This document shows positions 16,841 through 25,558 of a DNA stretch of 64,000 nt, in pieces. The notes under the pieces were generated by a model. It had not been told where the DNA came from. It made no database searches and saw nothing but the letters and a program-made list of their open reading frames with translations. Both the position numbers and the translations under genes were made by a program. Position 1 is the stretch's first letter; each line of letters begins with the position of its first letter. Location of the stretch: NCBI GenBank assembly GCA_963734665.1, contig CAVTIR010000007.1, positions 496,001-560,000 of the forward strand, written 5' to 3'. The stretch comes from Trebonia sp963734665 (GTDB lineage: Bacteria; Actinomycetota; Actinomycetes; Streptosporangiales; Streptosporangiaceae).

Positions 16841-18049
16841 TCAGGCGCGTGTCTGGCCGTGGTTCAGGTCGCTGGCGCATGGCATGCCGGCCCGCCATAC
16901 CGACCGGGAGACGATCTTGCGCGGATCGGCGCGGTGCGCGTACTTGGCCGCGACCTCCCTGACCTCGGTGAGGAGCCCCTCCGAGAGCGTGGTGGGCCGC
17001 AGGCCGAGCGCGAGGAAATGGTCGTTGCGGACGGCCAGGTCGTTCTCTTCCGCCTCGACCCTCGGGTTCGGCAGGAACGCGATCTCCCCGCCGGCGGTGT
17101 CGGCGACCAGCTTGGCGAGGTCGATGAGCCGGTGTGTCTCGGTGACCTGGTTGAGCACCATCGGCCGGTCGCCCGGGTTGGGCGGATGGGAGATGGCGAT
17201 CTCGACGCACCGTACGGTGTCCTTGATGTGGATGAACGCGCGGGTCTGCCCGCCAGTTCCGTGCACGGTGAGCGGATGGCCGATCGCGGCCTGCATGAGG
17301 AAGCGGTTGAGCACGGTGCCGTAGTCGCCGTCGTAGTCGAAGCGGTTGATCAGCCGCTCGTCAAGCGCCGTCTGGTCGGTCTGGGTGCCCCAGACGATGC
17401 CCTGGTGCAAGTCGGTGATGCGCAGCCCGTCGTTCTTGGCGTAGAACGCGAACATCAGCTGGTCGAGGGTCTTCGTCATGTGATAGACCGAGCCGGGGTT
17501 GGCCGGGTGCAAGATCTCCCGCTCCAGCTCGCCGGCGGGGGTCGGCACCTTGACCGTGAGGTAGCCCTCGGGGATCGGCGCGGACCCGGACCAGCCGTAG
17601 CCGTAGACGCCCATCGTGCCCAGGTGCGCGATCGCCGCGTCCACCCGCGTGTGGACTAGGGCGGCCAGCAGGTTGTGCGTGGCGCGGACGTTGTTGTCGA
17701 CCGTGTACCGCTTGGTCGCTGGCGAGCGCATGGAGTACGGCGCGGCCCGCTGCTCGGCGAAGTGCACGATCGCGTCGGGGCGCAGCTCCCGCAGTAGCGC
17801 GATGAGCCGGTCGTACTCGGTGGCGAGGTCGAGGTTGATGAAGTCGATCCCGCGCCCGGACACCTCGCGCCACGCCCGCAGCCGGTCGCCGATGTCCCTG
17901 ATCGGGGTCAGCGACCCGACCTCAAGGTCCACGTCGATCTTCCGGCGAGACAGGTTATCCAGGATGGTGACGTCGTAACCGCGGTCGGACAGGTACAACG
18001 ACGTCGGCCAGCCGCAGAAACCGTCACCGCCCAGTACAAGGACGCGCAT
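16841..18049 (-). CDS. NAD-dependent epimerase, UDP-sulfoquinovose synthase (SQD1) type
   Basis: The 402-residue short-chain-dehydrogenase-type epimerase begins MRVLVLGGDGFCGWPTSLYL, with the Rossmann glycine motif GGDGFCG and the SQD1-like GWPT extension. The active site shows Thr in HLGTMGVYGYG (about 146) and the Tyr-Lys pair in VYHMTKTLDQ (about 188/192). HFAEQRAAPYSM is the phrase that distinguishes the sulfoquinovose branch. Family members turn UDP-glucose plus sulfite into UDP-sulfoquinovose, the sugar donor for sulfolipid. No sulfolipid glycosyltransferase is adjacent, so the product may instead enter a glycan or natural product. A related 4-epimerase is the main alternative. Confidence 0.8.
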   Translation of the reverse strand: MRVLVLGGDGFCGWPTSLYLSDRGYDVTILDNLSRRKIDVDLEVGSLTPIRDIGDRLRAWREVSGRGIDFINLDLATEYDRLIALLRELRPDAIVHFAEQRAAPYSMRSPATKRYTVDNNVRATHNLLAALVHTRVDAAIAHLGTMGVYGYGWSGSAPIPEGYLTVKVPTPAGELEREILHPANPGSVYHMTKTLDQLMFAFYAKNDGLRITDLHQGIVWGTQTDQTALDERLINRFDYDGDYGTVLNRFLMQAAIGHPLTVHGTGGQTRAFIHIKDTVRCVEIAISHPPNPGDRPMVLNQVTETHRLIDLAKLVADTAGGEIAFLPNPRVEAEENDLAVRNDHFLALGLRPTTLSEGLLTEVREVAAKYAHRADPRKIVSRSVWRAGMPCASDLNHGQTRA

Positions 18050-18446
18050 TCCGACCCCCCATTGCTCAGCAGCGAATAAACTCGTCGAGATGATGCCGCG
18101 TAGCCGAATAACTCCGCTGAACAGGCGACTGCGGGCATGGAATACCGGACGCTCGTGTGCTCGACGCTCCCCTGGTCGGGAATCTTAGCCTGCGGGAGCC
18201 TGGAGGCAGTGCGAATAGTGGCTGCTAAGGAAGGTTTTTCGCGCGCGGCAGAGACGGCAATTGCCCTTTACGCGGCTAACTCCCCCGAAGGTGGCCAGGC
18301 GCGAGCCAGGTCGTGCACGCTTTCATCAGTGTTTATCGCAGATTTTCACGCTATATGCCATTTGGTGCACGGCTGGCCTGGAAGGCGGAGCCGCGCACCC
18401 GGTCGGATGACTCTTGTTAGGACTGGAGGTGACTTCCGGCCCCGCG
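18050..18446. promoter_or_regulatory. Intergenic stretch with a GGCAATTGCC palindrome
   Basis: These 397 bp separate the roadblock gene from the epimerase gene, both leftward. No convincing gene is seen. The stretch is less GC-rich than its surroundings and has a perfect 10-bp palindrome, GGCAATTGCC, at 18256-18265. The epimerase promoter probably lies in the right part of this gap. Confidence 0.4.
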
Positions 18447-18845
18447 CTAGACCTCGGCGCGGATGGCGGGGGTCAGCAATTCGCCGACCGCCTCCACCAG
18501 GCGTGTCATCTCGTAGGAGACCTGGCGGGTGTCGCATTCCGGCGCGGCGAGCACCGCGAGGCTTGAGCCGTCGCTGATCGCCTTCACGAACATCAGCCCG
18601 TAGTCCATTTCCACCAGCGCCTGCACGGGCGTGCCCGCGTCCATGATCCTGGCGGCGCCCGCGATGAGGCTGGTCAGCCCGGAGGTGATGGCGGAGAACT
18701 GTTCGACGGCCTGGCTAGGGATGCCTGTGGAGAGGGCCAGCGGCACTCCGTCGGCGGACACCACGATCGCGTGCGCGATGTCCTGCACGCGGGTGGTGAA
18801 ATCAGTGACGAGCCAGTTCAGGTCCTCGCGGTATGCGCCGGTCAA
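18447..18845 (-). CDS. Roadblock/LC7 domain protein (CvnB-like)
   Basis: This 132-residue protein is a single roadblock/LC7 domain: LNWLVTDFTTRVQDIAHAIV, VSADGVPLALSTGI, SGLTSLIAGAARIM, and a C-terminal helix VSYEMTRLVEAVGELLTPAI. It overlaps the upstream kinase gene by 4 nt (ATGA), so the two are translated together. In actinobacterial conservons the equivalent CvnB is followed by CvnC (DUF742) and a CvnD GTPase; neither is present here. Roadblock proteins normally regulate small GTPases or join the sensor in a membrane complex. The missing GTPase may be supplied from elsewhere in the genome. Confidence 0.9.
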   Translation of the reverse strand: MTGAYREDLNWLVTDFTTRVQDIAHAIVVSADGVPLALSTGIPSQAVEQFSAITSGLTSLIAGAARIMDAGTPVQALVEMDYGLMFVKAISDGSSLAVLAAPECDTRQVSYEMTRLVEAVGELLTPAIRAEV

Positions 18846-21775
18846 CGGCTGTTCTCCTCTCCTGCAAGCGGTCTGGTGACCGCTGCGTGGCCCGCTTGCC
18901 CGGCATCACGGCTGCCAAGCTGGAACCCGGACAAGCGGCTGCGCGCCGCCTCTGGTGAGCGTCGGCGTGCCGGCACCCGCTCTTGGTACCGGGCGCCGCC
19001 GTACGAGACGCCCTGCGGGGCCATTCCGCCGGGAGGCGCACCAAGGACGGGCACCTCCGCGGCCGGGGTGACGGGGACGGCGGGCAAGCCGAAATCCGGC
19101 ATGCCAGACCCGGGGTAGGCACTCGTCCTCGGCACCCGCCTCGGCAGCCCCGAGGTGGTCAGTCCGGATTCTTCAGGCACGGGGGCCAGGTCGTCGCTCC
19201 GGCTCTGGCTGGCCTGGCCGGCGGCTGGCCAGGCTTGCGTCCTCGGCTGCCAGTGGGCGGCGAGTTCCTCCTGGGACCTGGCGTCGCTGTCGGACGGCCG
19301 CTTGGCGGCGAACCACACCGTCGCGGGCCGCGCGGACTGTTCCGCCCGCTCGGGCACCCGCACGTCCGCCCGCTCGGGCACCCGCACGTCCGGCCGCTCG
19401 GGCACCCGCACGTCCGGCCGCTCGGGCACCCGCACGTCCGGCCGTTCGGGCACGAGTGGTTGCCCGCCGCTCGCGGCGAGCAGGCGGCTGCGGTGCCGCC
19501 CGACCCCGTTCCTGGCCCTCGCCTCTGACCGGAACCTGGCCGCCGGATCCTTGCCGCCGATGCTGTGCGGCCCGGTGTGGCCGCGAGCCGTGGTGGCCTG
19601 CTCGCGCTTGGCGAGATCGCCAGGCAGCCACACCAGGGCGGACAGCCCCTGCGGCGTGCCGGGGCGGAGCTTGACCCTGATCCCGTGCCTGGCGGCCAGG
19701 CGGGACACGGCGTAGAGCCCCATGTGCCGGGAGATGGATACGTCGACCACGGGCGGGTGGTCGAGCCGCCAGTTGATGTCCGCGAGCCGCAGCGGCGAGA
19801 TGCCTACCCCGTCGTCACGGACCTCGATGAGCACTCCGCCGCTGCCCAGCTCCATGACGGTGACGGGGACCCGCGTGCTCTGCGGGGAGAAGAGCGTGGC
19901 GTTTTCGATGAGCTCGGCGAGCAGGTGCACGATGTCGGCTGCGGCGTGCCCGGAGACCATGATCCCCGGCTGAACAGCGAGCGCCACCCGGCTGTACTGC
20001 TCGATTTCCGCGGCGGCGGCGCGGGTGATGTCGGTGAGCGGGACGGACTCGGTCCACTTGCGCACGGGCTCCTCGCCCCCGAGCACGAGCAGGTTCTCCG
20101 AGTTCCGCCGCATCCGGGTGATCATGTGGTCCATGGAGAACAGCTTGGCCAGCTGATCCGGGTCGTCCTCGTTCTGCTCCATTTCGTCGATCATCCGAGC
20201 CAGCCGCTCGATCAGCGGCACGCTGCGCCGCGACAGGCTGATGAACATCGAGTTGAGGCTGCCCCGCAGCTGCGCCTCGGTCCCCGCCAGCCGCACCGCC
20301 TCGGCGTGCACCTGGTCGAATGCGCGGGCCACCCGGCCGATCTCGTCGGTGGACTGCACGCCGATTGGCTCGACCATGGGGGGCCCTTCTGAGACCTCCG
20401 TGCCCGCGGCAGCGGCCGCCACCCGGGCGGGCAGCCGGACAGTCGCGATCTCCAGCGCGTCCGCCTGAAGCCTGCGCAGCGGGTTGACGAGCGTATGTCC
20501 GATCAGCGCGGTGCCGCCGAGCACCAGGAGGATCACCAGCGCGGTCGCCACCGCGGTGACGAGCGCCGACTCAAAGGCCTGGTGCTGGAGGACCTGGCTG
20601 CGCGTCAGGATCTCCGCGGCGATCTGGTTCGCGGTCGTCTGCATCGCGTCGACGGCCGCGGACTGGTCCGCGTACCAGAGGGTTGGCGCGGTCGTCGGGG
20701 TGAACCCGGAAATAAGATCCCTGAGCTGCGGGAAGACGGCATGAAGATCGCCGTTGTCGGAGGTCACCGTGGTGTAGATGTTCCCGGCGGCTCCGACCTG
20801 AGAGCCGGTCCGGCCGCCGACGTACGACTCCGACTCGGCTGGAGTTGCCGCCAGCTGGAACGCCTGGAGATCGGTGAGCTGGAGGTCCTGCGCGGTGGTG
20901 AAAGCCTGCAGGCCGCCCGCGTAGTCGATCGCCGCGGTCCCGCCGATGTTGTTGTATGGCGCGCCCGTCGGGTCCGCTTTGGTCGGCTTGCCGCCGCCCG
21001 CGTCGTTCAGCCCGCTCTCGATGAACGCGGCGTCGAGGATGGCGCGCTGCTGAGCGGCCTGGTCCTCGGCCTGGGACAGCGCGCCGAGCGCGCTCACCTC
21101 GTTCGAGAGCAAGGCGTCCCCGCTTGAGCCTGACAGCTGGTCGTTGAGCGCGAACAGGTCAGAGATCGCTGAGTAATCCTCGATGATCGACGGTGGCGAC
21201 TGGCCGAGAACCTCAAGGCGGACCGCGTCGAGGTCACCGTCGCTAACCTCCGCGACCACGCTGCTGGCGCCGTCTCGGACACTCTGCGGGAACGCGGAGT
21301 TTGAGAGGACATCCTGGGCGAGTTGCCGCACCGGCACGACAGCGCTGGTCGTGGCGCGCCGCGCGTCCGCCAACCGCCCGCCTGCCGCCGCGAGCGCCTG
21401 CTGCAGCGACGCGTTGACCGCGGGTCCCGCCTTAGCCGCGACCGCGTCCTCTTGCAGCTGGGTCATGGCCGCGGTGCTGACCGTCAGGTCGCGCTCGTTC
21501 TCTAGGTCCTGCGCGAGCAGGGTGATCTGCTTGCCCAGGACGGCCAGCTGGGTGGTGCGCGCGTATCCGTTAGCGGCGTCGATTGCGCCCGCGACCCGCA
21601 GCCCGCCGAAGACCAGGCCCATCACGCTCGCCGCGATGAAGACCGCGGCCAGCCGCGCGGACACCGGCCAGTTGCTGACCGAGAGCCGCGCCGGCCGGCG
21701 GACGTCTCGAGCTGGCTTCCCGCCCGTGTGCCGCCCCGCGCCCGTGCCCGTCCCCGTCAGTCCTGTGGCCGGCAT
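18842..21775 (-). CDS. Conservon-type sensor histidine kinase with nitrate-sensing-like domain (CvnA-like)
   Basis: The 977-residue protein has a membrane helix at about 38-63, an extracytoplasmic NIT-like helical domain (about 64-400), a second helix near 405-432 (VATALVILLVLGGTALIGHT), a HAMP region, and an HATPase with N-box LLAELIENATLFSP and G-box VEIRDDGVGIS. The usual His-containing dimerisation helix is weak, as in other CvnA proteins. The C-terminal 250 residues are disordered, with five octapeptide repeats (VPERPDVR type, encoded near 19346-19453). It is coupled to the roadblock gene downstream. The signal is unknown; NIT domains are linked to nitrate or nitrite only in some families. 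Confidence 0.88.
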   Translation of the reverse strand: MPATGLTGTGTGAGRHTGGKPARDVRRPARLSVSNWPVSARLAAVFIAASVMGLVFGGLRVAGAIDAANGYARTTQLAVLGKQITLLAQDLENERDLTVSTAAMTQLQEDAVAAKAGPAVNASLQQALAAAGGRLADARRATTSAVVPVRQLAQDVLSNSAFPQSVRDGASSVVAEVSDGDLDAVRLEVLGQSPPSIIEDYSAISDLFALNDQLSGSSGDALLSNEVSALGALSQAEDQAAQQRAILDAAFIESGLNDAGGGKPTKADPTGAPYNNIGGTAAIDYAGGLQAFTTAQDLQLTDLQAFQLAATPAESESYVGGRTGSQVGAAGNIYTTVTSDNGDLHAVFPQLRDLISGFTPTTAPTLWYADQSAAVDAMQTTANQIAAEILTRSQVLQHQAFESALVTAVATALVILLVLGGTALIGHTLVNPLRRLQADALEIATVRLPARVAAAAAGTEVSEGPPMVEPIGVQSTDEIGRVARAFDQVHAEAVRLAGTEAQLRGSLNSMFISLSRRSVPLIERLARMIDEMEQNEDDPDQLAKLFSMDHMITRMRRNSENLLVLGGEEPVRKWTESVPLTDITRAAAAEIEQYSRVALAVQPGIMVSGHAAADIVHLLAELIENATLFSPQSTRVPVTVMELGSGGVLIEVRDDGVGISPLRLADINWRLDHPPVVDVSISRHMGLYAVSRLAARHGIRVKLRPGTPQGLSALVWLPGDLAKREQATTARGHTGPHSIGGKDPAARFRSEARARNGVGRHRSRLLAASGGQPLVPERPDVRVPERPDVRVPERPDVRVPERADVRVPERAEQSARPATVWFAAKRPSDSDARSQEELAAHWQPRTQAWPAAGQASQSRSDDLAPVPEESGLTTSGLPRRVPRTSAYPGSGMPDFGLPAVPVTPAAEVPVLGAPPGGMAPQGVSYGGARYQERVPARRRSPEAARSRLSGFQLGSRDAGQAGHAAVTRPLAGEENSR
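19346..19453. repeat. 24-bp coding minisatellite in the conservon kinase
   Basis: A 24-nt unit (CCGCTCGGGCACCCGCACGT then CCGG) is repeated about four and a half times with one or two changes per unit, encoding VPERPDVR/VPERADVR. The reading frame is kept, so copy-number changes would lengthen or shorten the disordered tail without inactivating the protein. Confidence 0.9.
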
Positions 21776-22212
21776 GCCCGGCGGGGGGCGTGCTAGCGCC
21801 TGCTACCGAGTCCGCGGTCATTTGCGCCCCCGCCTCGCTCCGGCGGCCATTTCCGTGTCGGCGCGGGACAGCATCCATTGCCCGCCTTGCCACTCGTCCT
21901 CGAGCGTGTCGGGGCTCTTCATCGCTCTGCCTCGCCTGCGTCCATGTCTCAGCCGCAAATTGTTCGACATGAGCCAATCGCAGCACGCGGCGGGCTTGTC
22001 GCCCCGGTCCTGCGGTCGGCTAGCGAGAGTCTAAAACGCCCAATGCTGGAAATTTGCCGAAATCACGATTTAGGGGGAAAACCGTCGGTCACCACCATAA
22101 TTGCACATTATCTTCATAAGGCTCGATATGTGCCATTGACGTGCGCGTTCCCCGTCAGCCACCCCCGTCCCGGCCGCTTGGCAGGGCAGTGCGGTCCCGC
22201 TCTCGGCCCGGT
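21776..22212. promoter_or_regulatory. Intergenic region upstream of the conservon kinase
   Basis: The 437 bp separate the kinase start from the aminotransferase stop, both leftward. No gene is supported. An AT-rich patch at about 22040-22135 (for example CATAATTGCACATTATCTTC) stands out from the GC-rich surroundings and is the best candidate for the promoter of the kinase-roadblock pair. Confidence 0.4.
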
Positions 22213-23382
22213 TCAGGCGAGCAGGGCCTTCATCGCGTCGAGCGCCGCCTCGATGTTCGCGACCGAGTTGGCGTACGACAGCCGGAGGAACCCCTCGCCC
22301 CACGGCCCGAAGGCGGTCCCGGCCAGGGCCGCCACACCCGCCTCGCTGAGCAGTCGCTCGGCGAGGAGGGAGGCCGGCACCCCGGTTCCGGAAATATTGG
22401 GAAATGCGTAGAACGCCCCGTCGGGCACGACGCAGCTCACGCCGGGAATCGCGTTCAGCCCGGCGACGATCACGTCGCGCCGCCGCCGGAACTCCGCCAG
22501 CATCGTGGCCACCCCGTCCTGCGGCCCGTCGAGCGCGGCGATCGCCGCGTACTGGCTGAACGCCGAGGTGCAGGAGACCGAGTTGATCGCCAGCCGCGTC
22601 ACGGGCTCCACGAGCGGTTCGGGGAACACCCCGAAGCCCAGCCGCCACCCCGTCATCGCGTACGTCTTCGACCACCCGTCGAGCAGCACCGTCCGGTCGG
22701 CCATGCCGTCGAACTCAAGCACCGACGCGTGCTTTCCGCCGTACCGGAGTGCCCAGTACACCTCATCCGACAGCACGATGAGGTCGTGCCTGACCGCCAG
22801 CGAGGCGATGGCCTCGCAGTCGGAGCGCGTCAGCGCCGACCCGCAGGGATTGTGGGGCGAGTTGATGATGAGCAGCTTGGACCGCGGCGTGATTAGCGAG
22901 GCGAGCTCATCGACGTCGATCCTGAACCCGTTCGCCTCGCGCAGCGGCACGGGCACCGGGGTCGCCCCCGCGAACGAGGTGATCGACTCGTACATCGGGA
23001 ACCCGGGATCGGGATAGAGCACCTCGTCCCCGGCCCCGCACAACGCGAGAATCGTGAAGAACATGATCGGCTTCGCCCCCGGCGTCACCACCACCCGGCC
23101 GGGCGAGACGCCGCGCAGCCGCCCGGTCCGGTCAAGGAACGCCGCGACGGATTCCCGCAGCGCGGGGATCCCCGGCGCAGGCACGTAGTGCGTCTGCCCG
23201 CCGAGCAGCGCCTCGACCGCTGCCCGAGAAATATGGTCCGCCGTCGGGAAATCAGGCTCCCCGATCTCCAGGTGGATCACTGTCTTGCCGGCAGCCTCTA
23301 GCGCCTTAGCCCGCGCGAGCACCTCAAACGCCGACTCAGTCCCCAGCCGGCCCATCCGCTCCGCAAGCCGAATTTCGGTCAT
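22213..23382 (-). CDS. Class I/II PLP-dependent aminotransferase
   Basis: From the ATG at 23382 the enzyme has 389 residues and begins MTEIRLAERMGRLGTESAFE. Fold-type I features are EIGEPDFPTADH, YVPAPGIPALRESVA, the substrate/PLP segment NSPHNPCGSAL, SDEVYWAL, and the PLP lysine in DGWSKTYAMTGWRLGFG (about 238). It belongs to the aspartate/aromatic/alanine aminotransferase group; the amino acid substrate cannot be fixed. Longer in-frame starts exist, but a promoter-like TTACCT-17 nt-TAATAT places the transcript start at or next to this ATG, so it may be leaderless. Confidence 0.88.
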   Translation of the reverse strand: MTEIRLAERMGRLGTESAFEVLARAKALEAAGKTVIHLEIGEPDFPTADHISRAAVEALLGGQTHYVPAPGIPALRESVAAFLDRTGRLRGVSPGRVVVTPGAKPIMFFTILALCGAGDEVLYPDPGFPMYESITSFAGATPVPVPLREANGFRIDVDELASLITPRSKLLIINSPHNPCGSALTRSDCEAIASLAVRHDLIVLSDEVYWALRYGGKHASVLEFDGMADRTVLLDGWSKTYAMTGWRLGFGVFPEPLVEPVTRLAINSVSCTSAFSQYAAIAALDGPQDGVATMLAEFRRRRDVIVAGLNAIPGVSCVVPDGAFYAFPNISGTGVPASLLAERLLSEAGVAALAGTAFGPWGEGFLRLSYANSVANIEAALDAMKALLA

Positions 23383-23389
23383 ATCGCAC

Positions 23390-23418
23390 ATATTAGATTT
23401 CAGCCGCCCGCCAGGTAA
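23390..23418 (-). promoter_or_regulatory. Candidate promoter of the aminotransferase (leaderless)
   Basis: On the minus strand TTACCT (23418-23413) and TAATAT (23395-23390) are separated by exactly 17 nt. The expected start of transcription, 7 nt after the -10, coincides with the chosen ATG at 23382. Confidence 0.5.
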
Positions 23419-23499
23419 CCCTGCCCCCAGTCCGTTGCTACCGCTCTCCCCGAGCGCCCGCGCCCACGGGTACCTCGGCGCGGGGGAGCGGACCCGTTT

Positions 23500-23601
23500 G
23501 CGCATTTGGGCCCGGCTCTTATGCCCCCAAATGCGCGCTTGGCACATTGGGCCGCAGAGGACCTGGCGGCCCGGTGCCAGCGAGCCTTGTGCGCATTTGG
23601 G
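23500..23601. promoter_or_regulatory. Three copies of GCGCATTTGGG upstream of the sigma factor
   Basis: GCGCATTTGGG at 23500-23510 is matched by its exact reverse complement CCCAAATGCGC at 23526-23536, and the direct form returns at 23591-23601. The set sits between the divergent aminotransferase and sigma factor genes, 98 bp before the sigma start, and looks like a multi-site operator. Confidence 0.6.
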
Positions 23602-23698
23602 CTCACTCTTGCCGGTCTGATTGCGTAATCGGGCCGGTTCTATCGGACTCGTTTGGGCAATCGACCCGTGGGGGGGCCACGGCTGAGAGACTGGGGGC

Positions 23699-24988
23699 GT
23701 GGACGCGGGACGTGAGTCGCTTGAGCGCGCTTACCGGGAGGAGGCGACCCGGATCAGGGCCGCCCTCGCCGCGCGCACCGGCGACGTTGGCCTGGCCGAG
23801 GACGCGGTGCAGGACGCGTTCATCGAGGCGATCGAGCACTGGCCACTCGACGGCGTCCCCGCCAACCCCGGTGGCTGGCTGGCGACCACGGCCCGCCGGA
23901 AGGCCCTCGACCGGCTCCGCCGCGACAAGGTCGGCTCAGCCAAGCTGGAGCTGCTCGCCGCCACGGAAGCGTGGGCCGTGCCCGTCACCGACCGGGTTCC
24001 GGCCGCTGCGGCGGACCAGGCGGGCTGGTCCAGCCACACGGGTGAACAGGACGCCGGGGGAGCGGACCGGCAGGCCGACGACGAACTGCTGAGCCTGGCG
24101 TTCGCCTGCTGCCACCCGGCGCTGAGCACCGACGCGCAGGTCGCGCTCACCCTGCGCGCCGTGTGCGGCCTGACGACCGACCAGATCGCGGCGGCGTTCC
24201 TGGTCAGCGAGCCGACAATGGCCCAGCGCATCCTCCGTGCGCGCAAGACCCTCAGCGGCCTGAAGGCCCCGGTCACGATCCCCGACCCCGACGACCTAGC
24301 CGACCGGCTCGCCCAGGTCCTCGCCGTCGTCTACCTCGTCTTCAACGAGGGGTACCTGGCAAGCTCAGGCCGCGAGCCCGCCCGCCGCCACCTGGCCGCC
24401 CAGGCGATTGCGCTGACCAGGACGCTGCACCGCCTGATGCCTCGCGAGCCCGAGGTCCTCGGCCTGCTCGCGCTGCTCCTGCTGCACGAGTCCCGCGCGA
24501 AGGCCCGGTTCGACGGCTGGGGCCGACTCATCCGCCTCAAGGACCAGGACCGCGCCAAATGGGACAAGCGGCTGGCCGACGAGGCGGCCGCCCACCTCGA
24601 CCATGCCATCGCACTGCACCGGGCCGGGCCCTACCAGGTGCAGGCCGCGATCGCCGCGCTGCACGCCGAGGCCCCGTCCTACGCGGAGACCGACTGGCGG
24701 CAGATCCGCCTCCTTTACAGCCGGCTACAGCAGCTCGCCCCGTCCCCGGTGGTGCTGCTGAACCGGGCGGTCGCCACCCGCTACGCCATCGGCGCCGAGC
24801 AGGCCCTGGCCGAGATCGAGCCCCTGTCCGCCGATCTCGACGGCTACCACCTGTTCCACGCGCTCCGGGCGGCCCTGCTCGCCGCCCTCGGCCGCGGCGC
24901 GGAAGCCGACGGGGTTCGCGAGCGAGCCCTGTCCCTGGCCGCCAACCCGGCGGAGCGCGAGCTATTGACCCGCGGCCTCTCCTTGTAA
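23699..24988 (+). CDS. ECF42-type RNA polymerase sigma factor with C-terminal extension
   Basis: The 429-residue protein opens with sigma region 2 (LERAYREEATRIRAALAART, AEDAVQDAFIEAIEHWP, GWLATTARRKALDRLRRDK), followed by region 4 at about 120-175 (LSLAFACCHPALSTDAQVAL, TLRAVCGLTTDQIAAAFLVS). A long helical, TPR-like extension (about 185-425, containing YLVFNEGYLASSG and VVLLNRAVAT) replaces the usual anti-sigma control and is diagnostic of ECF42. This group is genetically linked to DGPF/YCII proteins, and one lies just downstream on the opposite strand. The start is GTG. The extension is thought to be needed for activity; no anti-sigma gene is present. Confidence 0.93.
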   Translation: MDAGRESLERAYREEATRIRAALAARTGDVGLAEDAVQDAFIEAIEHWPLDGVPANPGGWLATTARRKALDRLRRDKVGSAKLELLAATEAWAVPVTDRVPAAAADQAGWSSHTGEQDAGGADRQADDELLSLAFACCHPALSTDAQVALTLRAVCGLTTDQIAAAFLVSEPTMAQRILRARKTLSGLKAPVTIPDPDDLADRLAQVLAVVYLVFNEGYLASSGREPARRHLAAQAIALTRTLHRLMPREPEVLGLLALLLLHESRAKARFDGWGRLIRLKDQDRAKWDKRLADEAAAHLDHAIALHRAGPYQVQAAIAALHAEAPSYAETDWRQIRLLYSRLQQLAPSPVVLLNRAVATRYAIGAEQALAEIEPLSADLDGYHLFHALRAALLAALGRGAEADGVRERALSLAANPAERELLTRGLSL

Positions 24989-25074
24989 CCCAGCGGCTCC
25001 GCCGCAACTGTTAAGGACATCGCCAACTAGCCATTGATGTTCAGTCATGGCGCTGACCAGACGAGACACCCAAG

Positions 25075-25112
25075 AGGCGTAACTGTCACCGATGCCGGTG
25101 ACAGTTACGCCT
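25075..25112. terminator. Bidirectional terminator hairpin, 16-bp perfect stem
   Basis: AGGCGTAACTGTCACC (25075-25090) pairs perfectly with 25097-25112 around the 6-nt loop GATGCC. It lies between the convergent sigma factor and DGPF genes, which suits termination from both sides, although there is no long U-tract. Confidence 0.8.
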
Positions 25113-25130
25113 TCCCCGGCGAGCTTCCGC

Positions 25131-25472
25131 TCAGCTCATGTCCCAGACCGGCCGGACCTCCATGGTGATCCAGCCCCGGTCGACGCCGGGCCAGGTCCTG
25201 GCGACCTCGACGGCCTCGTCGATCGTGTCGGCCTCGATCACCGAGTACCCGCCCACGACCTCCTTGGTCTCCATGAACGGACCGTCGGTGACCCCGCTGA
25301 CCCGCACGGTCTTCGCCGTCGACGGCGGCTGCAGCGCGTTCCCGCCGTCCAGCCGCCCGGTCGCCCCCCACTTCTCGTACCAGGCCGAGATCTCGGCGTA
25401 CCACGCCCCGTACTCGGGCGTCCCCGCCTTCGGCTCCTCCGGCGTGTCCAGGATCAGCATCACGTACTTCAC
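25131..25472 (-). CDS. YCII-related DGPF-domain protein
   Basis: This 113-residue single-domain protein begins MKYVMLILDTPEEPKAGTPE and carries the family signature SGVTDGPFMETKEVVGGY, followed by VIEADTIDEAVEVARTWPG. DGPF proteins are the standard genomic partners of ECF42 sigma factors; their biochemical role is not established, though related YCII folds suggest a ligand-binding or lyase-like ferredoxin-like dimer. Here it is convergent with the sigma gene, whereas the pair is often co-directional. The ATG is preceded by a GAAGGAGACTC-type ribosome site. Confidence 0.93.
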   Translation of the reverse strand: MKYVMLILDTPEEPKAGTPEYGAWYAEISAWYEKWGATGRLDGGNALQPPSTAKTVRVSGVTDGPFMETKEVVGGYSVIEADTIDEAVEVARTWPGVDRGWITMEVRPVWDMS

Positions 25473-25558
25473 GCGAGTCTCCTTCTCATCACGGGGCTCG
25501 CTACGAACCCCCTACACAGTTCCCACGAACGCCACGTTCCCCGATCCGACACGCCGCG

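Noticed and set aside
19322..19631. Open frames on other strands and frames across the kinase tail repeats
   Set aside because: They are by-products of the 24-nt repeat being open in several frames; the HATPase-linked frame is continuous with a full sensor kinase.
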